Positions 35,132-46,103 are shown, numbered from the stretch's first letter. The stretch: 64,000 nucleotides of DNA from Streptococcus gwangjuense (GCF_003627155.1 NZ_CP032621.1:1178001-1242000), one strand, 5' to 3'. Numbers and translations: made by a program. The notes: a model not told the origin generated them from the letters alone.

Positions 35132-37828
35132 TTAAATCGCATTCTTATCAAAACCAAGTTTACGTTGGATAAATTTAACGATTTCGACGATGATAATCAT
35201 TGAGAAGCTTCCAGCCATAACGATTCCCCATTGAGACAAGTCTAGTTTGGTTACGTGGAAGATACCTTCAAGCGGTTCTACGACGATGGTTGCCATAAGA
35301 AGGATGAAGGATACCAAGATGGACCAGTTAAAGGTCTTAGACTTGAATGGACCAACTGTCAAGATGGATTGGTAAACAGACTTGACATTGTAGGCATGGA
35401 AGAGCTGAATCAAACCAAGGGTTGCAAAGGCCATAGTAAGGGCATCCGCATGAATGGCATGATTGTCACCCACGTGAACTGGGTAAAGAAGAGCAAGACC
35501 ATAAACACTCATAACAATAGCTGCTTGGAGTACACCTTGATAGATGATGGAACTCAAAACACCACCTGAGAAGAAGCTTGCCTTGCGTCCACGTGGTTTA
35601 TGGTTCATGACACCAGGCTCAGCAGGTTCAACACCTAGAGCGATAGCTGGGAAAGTATCGGTTACCAAGTTGATCCACAAAAGATGAACTGGCTGCAAGA
35701 CGTCCCAACCAAAGAGGGTTGATAGGAAGATAGTTAATACTTCAGCAGTATTAGCAGAAAGTAGATACTGAATAGTCTTTTGAATGTTTGAGAAGACCTT
35801 ACGTCCTTCTTCCACTGCAACGATAATAGTCGCAAAGTTATCATCTGCAAGGATCATGTCAGATGCACCCTTAGAAACCTCTGTACCAGTGATTCCCATA
35901 CCGATACCGATATCCGCTGTTTTCAGAGCTGGCGCATCATTGACACCATCACCTGTCATGGCAACGACCTTACCTTGTTTTTGCCATGCCTTGACAATAC
36001 GAACCTTGTGTTCTGGAGAAACACGGGCATAAACAGAGTATTGGCCTACCACTTTTTCAAAGTCTTCATCTGACAGTTCATTGAGTTCAGCGCCAGTTAA
36101 AACGTGGCCTTCTGTATCATTTGCATCGATGATTCCCAAACGTTTGGCAATAGCTTCTGCAGTGTCTTGGTGGTCACCTGTAATCATAATTGGACGAATT
36201 CCAGCTTCCTTAGCCACACGAACAGCCTCAGCTGCCTCAGGACGTTCAGGGTCAATCATCCCAATCAAACCAGTAAAGATTAAATCATTTTCAAGCTCTT
36301 CAGAAGTCAGGTTTTCTGGAATGCTATCGATAATCTTATAGGCACCTGCAAGGACACGCAAGGCTTGGTGGGCCATTTCAGAGTTGTTTGTATGAATGAG
36401 GTTTGTAACCTTGTCATCAATCGGAGCAATATCCCCAGCCTTATCACGAAGGACACAACGTTTCAAGAGTTGGTCTGGCGCACCCTTGACCGCTACAAGA
36501 AATTTACCATCTGGCAACGGGTGAACTGTTGACATGAGCTTACGGTCAGAGTCAAATGGCAACTCAGCCACACGCGGATATTTCTCTAAAAATCCTTTAA
36601 CATCATAACCCTTGTCCAAGGCATACTGGATAAAGGCTGTTTCAGTTGGGTCACCAATCAGGTTGCCTTCCACATCGATTTTCGTATCATTGGCCAAAAC
36701 AACTGAACGAAGTAGTGGCATTTCAAGACCTAGTTCAATGTCATCAGCTGAGTCATGTAGAACCGCATCGTAAAAAACTTTTTCGACGGTCATCTTGTTC
36801 ATGGTCAGTGTACCAGTCTTATCAGAAGCGATGATTTCTGTTGAACCAAGTGTTTCTACTGCTGGCAACTTACGAACGATAGAGTTTCGTTTAGCCAAAA
36901 CTTGAGTACCAAGGGCAAGAACAATGGTTACGATTGCAGGAAGTCCTTCTGGGATGGCTGCAACGGCAAGCGCAACAGAGGTCATCAACTCACCAAGTGG
37001 ATTTTTCCCTTGAATGAAGACACCCACTACAAAAGTAACAAGGGCAATAACCAAGATAGCATAGGTCAAGACCTTAGAAAGGTTGTTCAAGTTTTGTTTG
37101 AGTGGTGTATCAGTCTCATCCGCATCTTGGAGCATGCCAGCAATGTGACCGACTTCAGTGTACATACCTGTATTGACAACAACACCCATCCCACGACCAT
37201 AGGTCACATTTGAGTTTTGGAAGGCCATATTGACACGGTCACCAATACCAGCATCTGTCGCAAGCTCGACTGTCAAGTCTTTTTCAACTGGCACAGACTC
37301 ACCTGTCAAGGCTGCTTCTTCGATTTTAAGAGAATTAGCTTCTAGCAAACGTAGGTCCGCTGGTACCACATCACCTGCTTCAAGAGCAACAATATCTCCA
37401 GGCACCAATTCTTTTGAATCAATCTCTGCCATGTGGCCATCACGAAGAACGCGAGCAGCTGGACTTGACATAGATTTGAGGGCTTCGATGGCTTCTTCTG
37501 CTTTTCCTTCTTGGTAAACACCAAAGGCAGCGTTGATAATAACCACTGCTAGGATAATAATGGCATCTGCAATATCTTCCCCACCAGAGGTCACGACTGA
37601 CAAGATAGCTGCCGCGACTAGGATGATAATCATCAAATCCTTAAATTGCTCGATGAATTTGACCAGGATTGATCGTTTCTCACCCTCTTCGAGTTCATTG
37701 TGGCCAAATTCGGCAAGGCGCTTTTCCGCCTCACTTGATGACAAACCTTGCTCGGTCGCATCCACAGCCTTCAAGACCTCTTCAGGACTTTGAGTATAAA
37801 ACGCTTGGCGTTTTTGTTCTTTTGACAT
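35132..37828 (-). CDS. mgtA: P-type Ca2+/Mn2+ ATPase (MgtA/CaxP)
   Basis: P2A-type cation pump of 898 residues that exports Ca2+ and, in streptococci, Mn2+ across the plasma membrane. Visible features are the phosphorylated Asp336 in DKTGTLT, TGES, the SERCA-like TM4 ion site IPEGLPA, NLVTDTFPAIALG in TM6, KGAPDQLL and TGDGVNDAPAL. About ten membrane spans are present. The ATG at 37828 follows AAGGAGGAGACAC, so the nine-residue in-frame extension was dropped. The leader holds a yybP-ykoY manganese riboswitch, as reported for the pneumococcal homologue (also called CaxP). The Mn exporter gene mntE is divergent and adjacent. Confidence 0.93.
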   Translation of the reverse strand: MSKEQKRQAFYTQSPEEVLKAVDATEQGLSSSEAEKRLAEFGHNELEEGEKRSILVKFIEQFKDLMIIILVAAAILSVVTSGGEDIADAIIILAVVIINAAFGVYQEGKAEEAIEALKSMSSPAARVLRDGHMAEIDSKELVPGDIVALEAGDVVPADLRLLEANSLKIEEAALTGESVPVEKDLTVELATDAGIGDRVNMAFQNSNVTYGRGMGVVVNTGMYTEVGHIAGMLQDADETDTPLKQNLNNLSKVLTYAILVIALVTFVVGVFIQGKNPLGELMTSVALAVAAIPEGLPAIVTIVLALGTQVLAKRNSIVRKLPAVETLGSTEIIASDKTGTLTMNKMTVEKVFYDAVLHDSADDIELGLEMPLLRSVVLANDTKIDVEGNLIGDPTETAFIQYALDKGYDVKGFLEKYPRVAELPFDSDRKLMSTVHPLPDGKFLVAVKGAPDQLLKRCVLRDKAGDIAPIDDKVTNLIHTNNSEMAHQALRVLAGAYKIIDSIPENLTSEELENDLIFTGLIGMIDPERPEAAEAVRVAKEAGIRPIMITGDHQDTAEAIAKRLGIIDANDTEGHVLTGAELNELSDEDFEKVVGQYSVYARVSPEHKVRIVKAWQKQGKVVAMTGDGVNDAPALKTADIGIGMGITGTEVSKGASDMILADDNFATIIVAVEEGRKVFSNIQKTIQYLLSANTAEVLTIFLSTLFGWDVLQPVHLLWINLVTDTFPAIALGVEPAEPGVMNHKPRGRKASFFSGGVLSSIIYQGVLQAAIVMSVYGLALLYPVHVGDNHAIHADALTMAFATLGLIQLFHAYNVKSVYQSILTVGPFKSKTFNWSILVSFILLMATIVVEPLEGIFHVTKLDLSQWGIVMAGSFSMIIIVEIVKFIQRKLGFDKNAI

Positions 37829-37895
37829 GTGTCTCCTCCTTGACATTGTGTGCAAAACAGGCTCTCTTTTTCTTATCGTATCTTTTCACGACAAA

Positions 37896-38019
37896 CAAAA
37901 AGAGACCTGTTAATCATAACAAGTCTCGCTATTTAAGATAGTGCCGGAAAACATACTTTTCAGTATAAAATTCGGAATGACGACACTATCACAGGTTTCT
38001 GCCAGCTACTCCCTTGAGT
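37896..38019 (-). ncRNA. yybP-ykoY manganese riboswitch with terminator
   Basis: Leader RNA of mgtA. The aptamer (about 37928-38019) has the 5' AGGGAGTAGC box, paired GATAGTG/CACTATC arms and internal CCG segments that suit this class. The expression platform is a terminator, GAGACTTGTTA with TAACAGGTCTC then TTTTT (37896-37927). Mn2+ binding is expected to prevent termination and turn on export. The class was assigned by recognition of the streptococcal mgtA leader, not by a covariance search. Confidence 0.82.
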
Positions 38020-38025
38020 AGTACT

Positions 38026-38053
38026 ATTATACCAAATTTTGAAAAATTTTCAA
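38026..38053 (-). promoter_or_regulatory. mgtA riboswitch promoter
   Basis: TTGAAA (38048-38053), 16 bases, TGG-TATAAT (hexamer 38026-38031). RNA would begin near 38019, at the 5' edge of the aptamer. Confidence 0.65.
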
Positions 38054-38072
38054 AGAGTAAAAAATGCCTTAT

Positions 38073-38101
38073 TTGAATTTTCCCTTGAAAACCAGTATAA
38101 T
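38073..38101 (+). promoter_or_regulatory. mntE promoter
   Basis: TTGAAT (38073-38078), 17 bases, TATAAT (38096-38101), with AAGGAAG before the ATG at 38135. No riboswitch-like leader is present on this side. Confidence 0.6.
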
Positions 38102-38134
38102 GGTAGAATGCTATGTGACTAGAAAGGAAGTTGA

Positions 38135-39319
38135 ATGAAGCAATCTATTTCAAATCTCAAGTTGGCGGAACGTGGTGCCATTATCAGCATTTCGACCTAC
38201 CTGCTCTTGTCTGCAGCCAAATTGGCTACTGGCCATCTTCTTCATTCATCCAGTTTGGTGGCCGATGGTTTTAACAACGTCTCGGATATCATTGGAAATG
38301 TGGCTCTATTGATTGGGATTCGGATGGCACGCCAGCCTGCAGACCGTGACCACCGTTTTGGTCACTGGAAGATTGAGGATTTGGCAAGCTTAATCACTTC
38401 CATCATTATGTTTTATGTTGGCTTTGATGTGCTGAGGGATACCATTCAAAAGATTCTCAGCCGGGAAGAAACGGTCATTGATCCTCTGGGCGCAACTCTG
38501 GGAATCATTTCTGCAGCGATTATGTTTGTGGTCTATCTCTACAATACTCGCCTCAGTAAGAAATCCAACTCCAAGGCACTGAAGGCAGCTGCTAAGGACA
38601 ATCTTTCTGATGCTGTTACATCACTTGGTACGACCATTGCCATCCTAGCTAGCAGTTTCAATTATCCGATTGTGGACAAACTGGTTGCCATTATCATCAC
38701 TTTCTTTATCTTGAAAACTGCCTATGATATCTTTATCGAATCTTCCTTTAGCCTTTCAGATGGTTTCGACGACCGTCTGCTTGAGGATTATCAAAAGGCT
38801 ATCATGGAAATTCCCAAGATTAGCAAGGTTAAGTCCCAAAGAGGTCGCACCTACGGTAGCAATATTTACCTGGATATCACGCTGGAGATGAACCCTGACC
38901 TGTCTGTTTTTGAAAGCCACGAGATTGCGGATCAAGTCGAGTCTATGCTGGAAGAACGTTTTGGAGTCTTTGATACCGATGTCCATATCGAGCCAGCACC
39001 TATACCTGAGGATGAGATTTTAGACAATGTCTATAAAAAATTGCTGATGCGCGAACAATTGATTGACCAAGGAAATCAACTGGAAGAACTCTTGGCTGAC
39101 GATTTTGTCTATATTCGGCAAGATGGAGAGCAGATGAATAAGGAGGCCTATAAGGCTGAAAAAGAATTGAACTCTGCTATCAAGGATATTCAGATTACTT
39201 CCATCAGTCAAAAGACCAAACTCATCTGCTATGAGTTAGATGGTATCGTCCATACCAGTATCTGGCGCCGTCACGAAACTTGGCAAAATATCTTTCATCA
39301 AGAAACCAAAAAAGAATAG
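38135..39319 (+). CDS. mntE: Cation diffusion facilitator, manganese exporter MntE
   Basis: CDF-family metal/proton antiporter of 394 residues. Spans include the metal-binding HSSSLVADGFNNVSD segment in TM2 and the later DNLSDAVTS segment. RFGHWKIEDLASL lies in the following region. The cytosolic C-terminal domain (from about 210) contains DTDVHIEP, and about 100 extra residues follow, as in streptococcal MntE. In pneumococcus MntE exports Mn2+ and affects oxidative stress resistance. It is divergent from mgtA, so two Mn efflux routes sit together. Confidence 0.9.
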   Translation: MKQSISNLKLAERGAIISISTYLLLSAAKLATGHLLHSSSLVADGFNNVSDIIGNVALLIGIRMARQPADRDHRFGHWKIEDLASLITSIIMFYVGFDVLRDTIQKILSREETVIDPLGATLGIISAAIMFVVYLYNTRLSKKSNSKALKAAAKDNLSDAVTSLGTTIAILASSFNYPIVDKLVAIIITFFILKTAYDIFIESSFSLSDGFDDRLLEDYQKAIMEIPKISKVKSQRGRTYGSNIYLDITLEMNPDLSVFESHEIADQVESMLEERFGVFDTDVHIEPAPIPEDEILDNVYKKLLMREQLIDQGNQLEELLADDFVYIRQDGEQMNKEAYKAEKELNSAIKDIQITSISQKTKLICYELDGIVHTSIWRRHETWQNIFHQETKKE

Positions 39320-39354
39320 AGAAATCCTGTCATGAGACGGGATTTTTCTATTCT
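39312..39354 (+). terminator. Long bidirectional terminator
   Basis: A stem of about 20 bp with a few mismatches overlaps the mntE stop codon and ends just before the ABC-F stop. It serves both convergent genes. Confidence 0.82.
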
Positions 39355-39355
39355 T

Positions 39356-41227
39356 CTAGCTATCAAATTCACTTAGATACTCATAACGTTCGTATTTTTC
39401 AAGGAGTGCTTCGTTTTTCTCATCCAGTTCTTTTTGGAGAGTCGCTAGCTTGCCAAAGTCAGAGCCGTTAGCCTGCATTTCCTCTTCAATAGCAGCGATA
39501 CGATTTTCCAAAGCTTCAATATCACCTTCAATGCTCGCCCACTCCTGCTTTTCTTGGTAGGTCATGCGTTTCTTGTCTTCACGGACCTTGACCACTTTTT
39601 CCTTTTCGGCCTTTTGCACTTGATTGACTATATCTGTTTCAAAGGCTTTTTCATCAAGGTAGTCAGTATAATGACCAAAGAAAGGACGAATTTTACCATC
39701 CTCAAATGCGAGAATCTTGGTCGCTACCTTATCCAAGAAATAGCGGTCGTGACTAACAGTCAAGACAGGACCTGCAAAGCCTTGCAAAAAATTCTCCAAA
39801 ACTGTCAAAGTTGCAATATCTAGGTCATTTGTCGGTTCGTCCAAGAGAAGAACATTTGGTTTTTCCAAAAGCAATTTGAGGAGATAAAGACGCTTTTTCT
39901 CTCCACCTGACAATTTCTCAATTAAGGTTCCATGCGTCGAACGTGGGAAAAGAAACTGCTCCAGCAACTCTGCAATCGAAGTCGTAGAACCACCGCTGGT
40001 CTTGACCTCTTCTGCCAATTCCTGCAAATAATTGATCACTCGCTTGCTTTCATCCAAGCCCTCAATTTGTTGAGAGAAGTAGGCAATGCGAACGGTTTCT
40101 CCAATCATAACTTTCCCTGCTGTCGGCTCAAGACTTCCTGCAATCAGGTTGAGTAGGGTTGATTTTCCAACACCGTTGTCTCCAACAATTCCGATACGGT
40201 CTTTGGCCTGCACCAAGAGATTAAAATCTTGCAAAATAGGCTTGTTTTCATAGGCAAAGGAAACATTCTGAAACTCGATAACTTTTTTCCCAATCCGACT
40301 GGTTTCAAAGTTCATGGTCAAATCTGTCTCAGCAACGCTGCCTGAAACTTCTTTCTTCAGGTCATGAAAACGATTGATACGAGCCTGCTGCTTGGTCGCA
40401 CGCGCCTGCGGTTGTCTGCGCATCCAGGCCAATTCTTGTTTGTAGAGTTGTTCTTTTTTGTGAAGAAGAGCCGCGTCGCGCTCATCCTGTTCTGCCTTTA
40501 GGCGAACATAGTCCTGATAATTGCCCTGATATTCGGTCAAGCCTGCGCGATCCAATTCGAAAATCCGAGTTGACAAAGCGTCTAGGAAATAACGGTCGTG
40601 GGTAATAAAAAGGACTGTCTTCTTGGAATTTTTTAAAAAGAGGGTCAGCCACTCAATAGTCGCAATATCTAAATGGTTGGTCGGCTCATCCAGCAGCAAG
40701 AGGTCGTGGTTGCCAAGAAGAACTTGCGCTAACTGTACCCTTCTTCTCAGACCACCTGACAATTCCCCAACAGGAGTAGATAAGTCCTGAATACCCAACT
40801 TGCTGAGAACCGTCTTGACCTGACTCTCAATTTCCCAAGCTTGGAGAGAGTCCATCTCAGCCATGACCCGTTCCAAACGCGCCTGCTTGTCCTCACTGTA
40901 GTTGAGCATGAGGAGTTCATACTCACGAATCAACTGGATTTCCTTAAGGTCGCTGGAAAGAACCGTATCCAGGACCGTCTTGCTATCATCAAAATCAGGA
41001 TCCTGGGTCAAGTAACCAATCTGGTAATCATTTTTAGCTGAAAAAGGACTGACATCCCCATCAAAGCCAGAAACACCAGAAAGAACATCTAAAAGGGTGG
41101 TCTTCCCTGTTCCATTGACACCAATCAGACCAATTCTATCTAGGTCATGGATGATAAAGGAAATATCCTTAAAAACGGTCTTGTCACCGACGGATTTACT
41201 TAGTTTTTCAACGATAAAATCACTCAT
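39356..41227 (-). CDS. ABC-F family ATPase (Uup/YfmR-like)
   Basis: Ribosome-associated ABC-F protein of 623 residues with no membrane spans. The two ATPase domains have Walker [10 protein letters not shown] and GDNGVGKST, signatures [11 protein letters not shown] and [11 protein letters not shown], and Walker [13 protein letters not shown] and [12 protein letters not shown]. They are joined by the ABC-F linker ([14 protein letters not shown]). A C-terminal coiled coil (about 545-623) resembles the Uup extension. Such proteins resolve stalled ribosomes; a resistance role is possible but not indicated. Its start overlaps the cca stop by 4 bases. Confidence 0.9.
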   Translation of the reverse strand: MSDFIVEKLSKSVGDKTVFKDISFIIHDLDRIGLIGVNGTGKTTLLDVLSGVSGFDGDVSPFSAKNDYQIGYLTQDPDFDDSKTVLDTVLSSDLKEIQLIREYELLMLNYSEDKQARLERVMAEMDSLQAWEIESQVKTVLSKLGIQDLSTPVGELSGGLRRRVQLAQVLLGNHDLLLLDEPTNHLDIATIEWLTLFLKNSKKTVLFITHDRYFLDALSTRIFELDRAGLTEYQGNYQDYVRLKAEQDERDAALLHKKEQLYKQELAWMRRQPQARATKQQARINRFHDLKKEVSGSVAETDLTMNFETSRIGKKVIEFQNVSFAYENKPILQDFNLLVQAKDRIGIVGDNGVGKSTLLNLIAGSLEPTAGKVMIGETVRIAYFSQQIEGLDESKRVINYLQELAEEVKTSGGSTTSIAELLEQFLFPRSTHGTLIEKLSGGEKKRLYLLKLLLEKPNVLLLDEPTNDLDIATLTVLENFLQGFAGPVLTVSHDRYFLDKVATKILAFEDGKIRPFFGHYTDYLDEKAFETDIVNQVQKAEKEKVVKVREDKKRMTYQEKQEWASIEGDIEALENRIAAIEEEMQANGSDFGKLATLQKELDEKNEALLEKYERYEYLSEFDS

Positions 41228-42423
41228 TTTTTCTCCCTTAGATAAGCATGGATGGCTTGACGGTCATTTTCCAATTCTCCATCGACAATGGCATATTCAA
41301 TCTCTGTTAAAATCTCTCCCAAGTCTGGCCCTGGTTGATAGCCATATTCCTTGATTAAAATACCGCCATTGATCTGAATTTCTTTCTTATCATGAATGGT
41401 CAAACTCTGGTAGGTTTCTGTGACGGCTTGTGGATTAACTTCTTTTCCTTGAGCCTGACGAAGATTTTCAGCTTGTAAAAGCAAATCCAATTCAAAGCGG
41501 TAACAATCGCGTTTGCTCAATTCTCCCTTTTCACGCAGAGCCAAAATAGTCAGCAAATCCTGAACTTGCTTAACAAACTGGCGTGAGGTCTTCCAAGCTT
41601 TCAAAAATGGCTGCGCATTTTCAATCTCCAAAGCCCACAAAAGAGCTGCCCAGGCTTGTTCAGAAGATTCAAAGGTAAAATCGGTCTCTAACTCAAACAG
41701 TCTGTTGAGCTTGTCCTGACTAGCTACCATATCAGGGAGATAGTCATAAGCTTGACTCTCAATCATGGAAACCAAGCCCCTTCTCCAGAATGGAGCCAGC
41801 AAGAGTTTATCAAACTCAACAAAAGTACGCTCTACAGAAATTTTCTCCAAAAGTGGCGTCAAAGTCTTCATAGCTTTAAATGTTTCTGACTCAAGCTCAA
41901 AGCCAAGACTGGCCTGAAAACGGAAACCGCGCATAATCCGCAAAGCATCTTCGTTGAAACGCTCACTGGCCACTCCAACTGCTCGCAAGACTTGGTTTTC
42001 CAAATCCTCTAAACCATGAAACAAGTCAATGATTTCCCCTGTCTCGTCCAAAGCAAAGGCGTTGACTGTAAAATCACGGCGCTTGAGGTCTTCCTCTAGC
42101 GAACGCACAAAGGAAACCGCGCTGGGTCTGCGATAGTCCACATAAACATCTTCTGTCCGAAAGGTGGTTACCTCATACTCCTCATCCCCATCTAAGACCA
42201 AGACAGTTCCATGCTCGATTCCGATATCGGCTGTTCGAGGAAAAATCTGCTTGGTCTCTTCTGGATAGGAAGATGTCGCAATATCTACATCGTGGATGGG
42301 ACGATTGAGAAGGGCATCTCGAACAGAGCCTCCAACAAAATAGGCTTCAAAGCCTGCTTCTTTAATTTTTTCTAATACTGGTAAAGCCTTCTGAAATTCA
42401 GAAGGCATTTGCGTTAATCTCAT
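41224..42423 (-). CDS. cca: CCA-adding tRNA nucleotidyltransferase
   Basis: Class II nucleotidyltransferase of 399 residues that builds or repairs the tRNA 3' CCA end. The head domain has [10 protein letters not shown] and the DVDIATS catalytic Asp pair; [12 protein letters not shown] is the following conserved segment, and [17 protein letters not shown] is in the neck. Operon dapB-cca-ABC-F with 4-base ATGA overlaps on both sides, which implies tight co-translation. Confidence 0.95.
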   Translation of the reverse strand: MRLTQMPSEFQKALPVLEKIKEAGFEAYFVGGSVRDALLNRPIHDVDIATSSYPEETKQIFPRTADIGIEHGTVLVLDGDEEYEVTTFRTEDVYVDYRRPSAVSFVRSLEEDLKRRDFTVNAFALDETGEIIDLFHGLEDLENQVLRAVGVASERFNEDALRIMRGFRFQASLGFELESETFKAMKTLTPLLEKISVERTFVEFDKLLLAPFWRRGLVSMIESQAYDYLPDMVASQDKLNRLFELETDFTFESSEQAWAALLWALEIENAQPFLKAWKTSRQFVKQVQDLLTILALREKGELSKRDCYRFELDLLLQAENLRQAQGKEVNPQAVTETYQSLTIHDKKEIQINGGILIKEYGYQPGPDLGEILTEIEYAIVDGELENDRQAIHAYLREKK

Positions 42424-43187
42424 AATAAGTGTTCTAATCCATAGACAAGCTCATGACGCTTGACAACTTCTTTAATTCCCAAATTCACCCCTGTCATGAA
42501 GGAGCTACGATCATAGGAGTCATGACGGAGGGTCAATCCTTCTCCTTGATTTCCAAAGATTACTTCCTGATGGGCTACCAAACCTGGCAAACGAACTGAG
42601 TGAATACGCATGCCATCAAAATCAGCACCACGGGCACCTGTAATCAATTCTTCCTCATCAGGCGCACCTTGCTGGGTAGACTCTCGAACTTCTGCCATTA
42701 ACTCAGCTGTTTTAATAGCTGTTCCACTCGGGGCATCCTTTTTCTTATCATGATGGAGCTCGATAATCTCCACATTTGGGAAATATTTAGCAGCCTGCCT
42801 TGCAAATTGCATGAGTAAAACAGCACCCAAGGCAAAATTTGGAGCGATCAAACCACCCAAATTTTGTTTACGAGAAAATGCTTTTAGCTCTGCAATTTCT
42901 TCACTTGTGAAACCAGTCGTTCCAACTACTGGAGCAAAGCCATTTTCAAGAGCAAAGCGTGTATTTTCATAGGCAACAGCTGGTGTAGTAAAGTCTACCC
43001 AGACATCCGCTTCAAAATCGACCAAATCAGCCTTATCCTTGAAAACAGGAATTCCCTGCCATTCTGAATCAGACTCAAAAGGATCCAAAACTGCTACCAA
43101 GTCCAAGTCTGGATCAGCCAAGACCATCTGACAAGCAGCTTGGCCCATCTTTCCCTTAAAACCAGCAATAATTACTCGAATACTCAT
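42420..43187 (-). CDS. dapB: 4-hydroxy-tetrahydrodipicolinate reductase
   Basis: NAD(P)H-dependent step of the lysine/diaminopimelate pathway, 255 residues. The N-terminal Rossmann motif is [20 protein letters not shown] and GTTGFT are family signatures, and [15 protein letters not shown] holds the catalytic His and Lys. It supplies lysine for the peptide crosslinks of streptococcal peptidoglycan. It is first in an operon with cca and an ABC-F gene. Upstream lies an unusual hairpin-rich tandem element. Confidence 0.95.
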   Translation of the reverse strand: MSIRVIIAGFKGKMGQAACQMVLADPDLDLVAVLDPFESDSEWQGIPVFKDKADLVDFEADVWVDFTTPAVAYENTRFALENGFAPVVGTTGFTSEEIAELKAFSRKQNLGGLIAPNFALGAVLLMQFARQAAKYFPNVEIIELHHDKKKDAPSGTAIKTAELMAEVRESTQQGAPDEEELITGARGADFDGMRIHSVRLPGLVAHQEVIFGNQGEGLTLRHDSYDRSSFMTGVNLGIKEVVKRHELVYGLEHLL

Positions 43188-43199
43188 CTCTACTCCTGT

Positions 43200-43426
43200 C
43201 TAAGATACAAAGCCTGCAAGAACACAAAGTGAAAATAGGAGTTCTGATCAAGGAGTGCCTCCTCCTTGGAAGAACTATATTTTTCACACAGTGCTCAAGG
43301 CGTGTTCAATTGCTAAGATACAAAGGACCTTAGTTGCCCATGAAAAATATGGGATGGCGCTGACTTTCCATGAAAGCCAAGACAAGCATCTTTTTTCAAG
43401 AGGCAGGTAGTCCGGTTCAATTGCTA
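43200..43426 (-). repeat. Two tandem ~112-bp hairpin units upstream of dapB
   Basis: Between degV and dapB there is no gene. CTAAGATACAAAG occurs at 43200-43212 and 43313-43325, and GTTCAATTGCTA at 43304-43315 and 43415-43426, so two units of 113 and 111 bp share both ends. The cores differ, but each folds into a two-tier hairpin. In unit 1, 43229-43245 pairs with 43271-43287 and CAAGGAG (43249-43255) pairs with CTCCTTG (43262-43268). No BOX, RUP or insertion-sequence end was recognised. Confidence 0.65.
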
Positions 43427-43452
43427 TTTCTTAACTAGCCTAGAAACGCCAA

Positions 43453-44301
43453 CTAAATCACTGGAATATAACCCAGAGCAATGCTTCCTGCTCCTAGGTG
43501 TGTCCCAATGACACTGCCAAATGTAGCAAGTGAAACATCCATACCTACTCCAGATTCAAGTAAGTGCTGACGTAATTCCTCAGCCTTTTCAGGTGCATTT
43601 CCGTGAATGACAATGATACGGTATTGGCCTGAAGCTGTGGCTTCCTTGATAATTTCAATTAAGCGTTTGGTTGCTTTCTTTTCAGTACGAACTTTTTCGT
43701 ACACTTCAATCACACCTTGGTCATTGAAATAGAGGATTGGCTTAATGCTTAGCAGATTACCCAAAATAGCAGCTCCATTTGAAAGGCGTCCACCTTTAAC
43801 CAAGTGGTCTAAGTCATCCACCATGATGAAAGCAGATGTGTGACTAATCTGAATAGCTAACTTATCTTGAATAATAACAAAGTCATCCCCTTGATCTCTC
43901 CAGTTAAAGACACTTTCAACCATGATACCCAGAGGAGCACTTGTAATCAAAGTGTCTGGGAAGGCAATAGTTAAGCCCTCATAATCATCGACCATATACT
44001 GGATATTTTGGTAAAAACCTGAAATTCCAGAAGATAGGAAAAGCCCCAAAGCATGGGTATAGCCTTGTTCTTTGAGCGAAGTTAGAATCTCATCTAACTT
44101 GGCAATACTTGGTTGACTGGTCTTAGGCAATTCAGAAGCCTGAGCCATTTTTTGGTAAAATTCCTCAGCAGTCAGATTGATGCCTTCAACATACTCCTCA
44201 CCATCAATATTGACAGGAATATCCAAGACATACAAATCTTCTCTTTGCAAGGTATCTGCACTGAGATAGGCAGAGGAATCTGTGATAACAGCTAATTTCA
44301 T
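43453..44301 (-). CDS. DegV family fatty-acid-binding protein
   Basis: Cytosolic EDD-fold protein of 282 residues. The N-terminal [13 protein letters not shown] and the TSQPS motif ([14 protein letters not shown]), with [14 protein letters not shown] at the end, are typical of DegV/FakB proteins that bind fatty acids for the kinase FakA. Which fatty acid this paralogue prefers cannot be told. It follows the DUF1149 gene by one base and is probably co-transcribed with it. Confidence 0.92.
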   Translation of the reverse strand: MKLAVITDSSAYLSADTLQREDLYVLDIPVNIDGEEYVEGINLTAEEFYQKMAQASELPKTSQPSIAKLDEILTSLKEQGYTHALGLFLSSGISGFYQNIQYMVDDYEGLTIAFPDTLITSAPLGIMVESVFNWRDQGDDFVIIQDKLAIQISHTSAFIMVDDLDHLVKGGRLSNGAAILGNLLSIKPILYFNDQGVIEVYEKVRTEKKATKRLIEIIKEATASGQYRIIVIHGNAPEKAEELRQHLLESGVGMDVSLATFGSVIGTHLGAGSIALGYIPVI

Positions 44302-44302
44302 A

Positions 44303-44677
44303 TTAGAACTCCAAATTGATTCCTGGTAAGTCTAATGCAATTTCAGTTACTTCGTAAGTCAAACGGTTAAGCATGTTCAAACATGGACGGGCCAAAGTTT
44401 CAACTTCCTCTTGATTAAACTCACTTGGTTCATTTACAATACGACCTTCCACATGGTTAACTTGGGAAATCGTTCCACTGATAACAAATTTGTCAAAGAC
44501 AATCATAAAACTTAAGACAACCACTAAAGATGTCACTTGATTTTCTTGGTCATGTTGGAGTAATTGGAAGTTCACATCCACCTTAGTTTCAGGAGCTCCA
44601 TTTTCATTTTCCCATTCAAAATTACGCGCATCAAAATGATACTGACTAACAAATTCTTGTTCACGTTTAAGATTCAT
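44303..44677 (-). CDS. DUF1149 protein, SecB-like fold
   Basis: Conserved streptococcal protein of 124 residues, no signal peptide or membrane span. The pattern ([53 protein letters not shown]) is that of DUF1149, which belongs to the SecB-like superfamily. A chaperone-like role is possible but unproven. TATAAT (44700-44705) and TGG-TACAAT (44710-44715) are candidate -10 boxes. Confidence 0.8.
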   Translation of the reverse strand: MNLKREQEFVSQYHFDARNFEWENENGAPETKVDVNFQLLQHDQENQVTSLVVVLSFMIVFDKFVISGTISQVNHVEGRIVNEPSEFNQEEVETLARPCLNMLNRLTYEVTEIALDLPGINLEF

Positions 44678-44750
44678 GTCTTTCTCCCTCGGCTACAATA
44701 TTATAAGCTATTGTACCATAATTTTTTATTTTCATCTAGTTTTCTAGGAT

Positions 44751-46103
44751 TTAGTCAATCCCGATTTCAGCTCGAACTACATCTGCGATGGTATCAACAT
44801 AGTAGTCCACTTCTTCTGTTGTAGGAGCTTCTGCCATAACACGCAAGAGGGGCTCTGTTCCACTTGGGCGAACAAGGATACGGCCATTCCCGGCCATTTC
44901 AGCTTCCATCTTCTCGATGATAGCCTTGATAGCTGGAACTTCCATGGCTTTTTCCTTCATGGCATTTTCCACTCGGATATTGACTAATTTTTGTGGATAG
45001 ATGGTTACTTCTGCTGCCAACTCTGACAAGCTCTTACCTGTTTCCTTCATGATTTTAGTCAATTGAACAGCAGATAATTGACCATCACCTGTAGTATTGT
45101 AATCCATCAAGATAACGTGACCAGACTGTTCACCACCAAGGTTGTAGCCTGATTTTCGCATTTCTTCCACAACATAGCGGTCGCCAACTGCAGTAACTGC
45201 CTTGTTAATACCTTCGCGATCCAAGGCCTTGTGGAAACCAAGGTTAGACATAACAGTTGTCACGATTGTATTTTGGGCTAATTGTCCTTTTTCAGAAAGG
45301 TATTTCCCGATGATGTACATGATCTTGTCACCATCAACGATATCACCATTTTCATCAACAGCAATCAAGCGGTCGCTATCCCCATCAAAGGCCAAACCGA
45401 TAGCTGAACCACTTTCTTTGACCACTTCTTGAAGGGACTCTGGGTGAGTTGAACCAACATTAAGGTTAATATTAAGACCATCTGGTGTTTCCCCAATAAC
45501 AGTCAATTGAGCGCCAAGGTCTGCAAAGATTTGACGGGCACTTGTAGAAGCTGCACCGTTTGCTGTGTCCAAGGCAACCTTCATTCCTTCAAGAGGAGTT
45601 CCAGTTGAAACAAGGTAGCCTTCATACTTACGCAAGCCTTCTGGATAATCTACCAAGGTTCCCAAGCCTTCTGCACTTGGACGAGGAAGAGTATCTTCCG
45701 TAGCGTCTAGCAAGGCTTCAATTTCTGCTTCTTTTTCATCGTCTAGTTTGAAGCCATCACCGCCAAAGAACTTAATTCCGTTATCAAGAGCTGGGTTGTG
45801 GCTAGCAGAAATCATGACACCGGCACTTGCCCCTTCAGTTTTAACCAAGTAAGCTACTGCTGGTGTTGCCAAAACGCCTAGTTTATATACGTGAATCCCC
45901 ACAGACAGTAGACCTGCCACCAAGGCCGATTCTAGCATTTCTCCTGAAATACGTGTGTCACGCCCTACAAAGACTTTCGGTGCTTCCGTTTCATGTTGAC
46001 TAAGAACATAGCCTCCAAAACGTCCCAACTTAAAGGCCAATTCTGGTGTTAGTTCTACGTTAGCTTCTCCACGGACTCCATCAGTCCCAAAATATTTACC
46101 CAT
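44751..46103 (-). CDS. glmM: Phosphoglucosamine mutase
   Basis: Converts glucosamine-6-P to glucosamine-1-P for UDP-GlcNAc and peptidoglycan synthesis. The 450 residues match the family. Visible motifs are the phospho-Ser loop [14 protein letters not shown], the metal loop [12 protein letters not shown], sugar-binding GGEQSGHVI and the phosphate-binding [12 protein letters not shown]. It is third in the cdaA-cdaR-glmM operon. GlmM is known to bind and restrain CdaA in Firmicutes, so position and function agree. Confidence 0.97.
   Translation of the reverse strand: MGKYFGTDGVRGEANVELTPELAFKLGRFGGYVLSQHETEAPKVFVGRDTRISGEMLESALVAGLLSVGIHVYKLGVLATPAVAYLVKTEGASAGVMISASHNPALDNGIKFFGGDGFKLDDEKEAEIEALLDATEDTLPRPSAEGLGTLVDYPEGLRKYEGYLVSTGTPLEGMKVALDTANGAASTSARQIFADLGAQLTVIGETPDGLNINLNVGSTHPESLQEVVKESGSAIGLAFDGDSDRLIAVDENGDIVDGDKIMYIIGKYLSEKGQLAQNTIVTTVMSNLGFHKALDREGINKAVTAVGDRYVVEEMRKSGYNLGGEQSGHVILMDYNTTGDGQLSAVQLTKIMKETGKSLSELAAEVTIYPQKLVNIRVENAMKEKAMEVPAIKAIIEKMEAEMAGNGRILVRPSGTEPLLRVMAEAPTTEEVDYYVDTIADVVRAEIGID

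Noticed and set aside
39356-41227. ABC-F protein as a drug-resistance determinant
   Set aside because: It is in a housekeeping operon with dapB and cca and has a Uup-like coiled-coil tail, so a core translation factor is more likely.
43188-43452. A degraded gene between degV and dapB
   Set aside because: Both strands were scanned; only short frames broken at the unit ends are found, while repeat and hairpin structure explains the sequence better.
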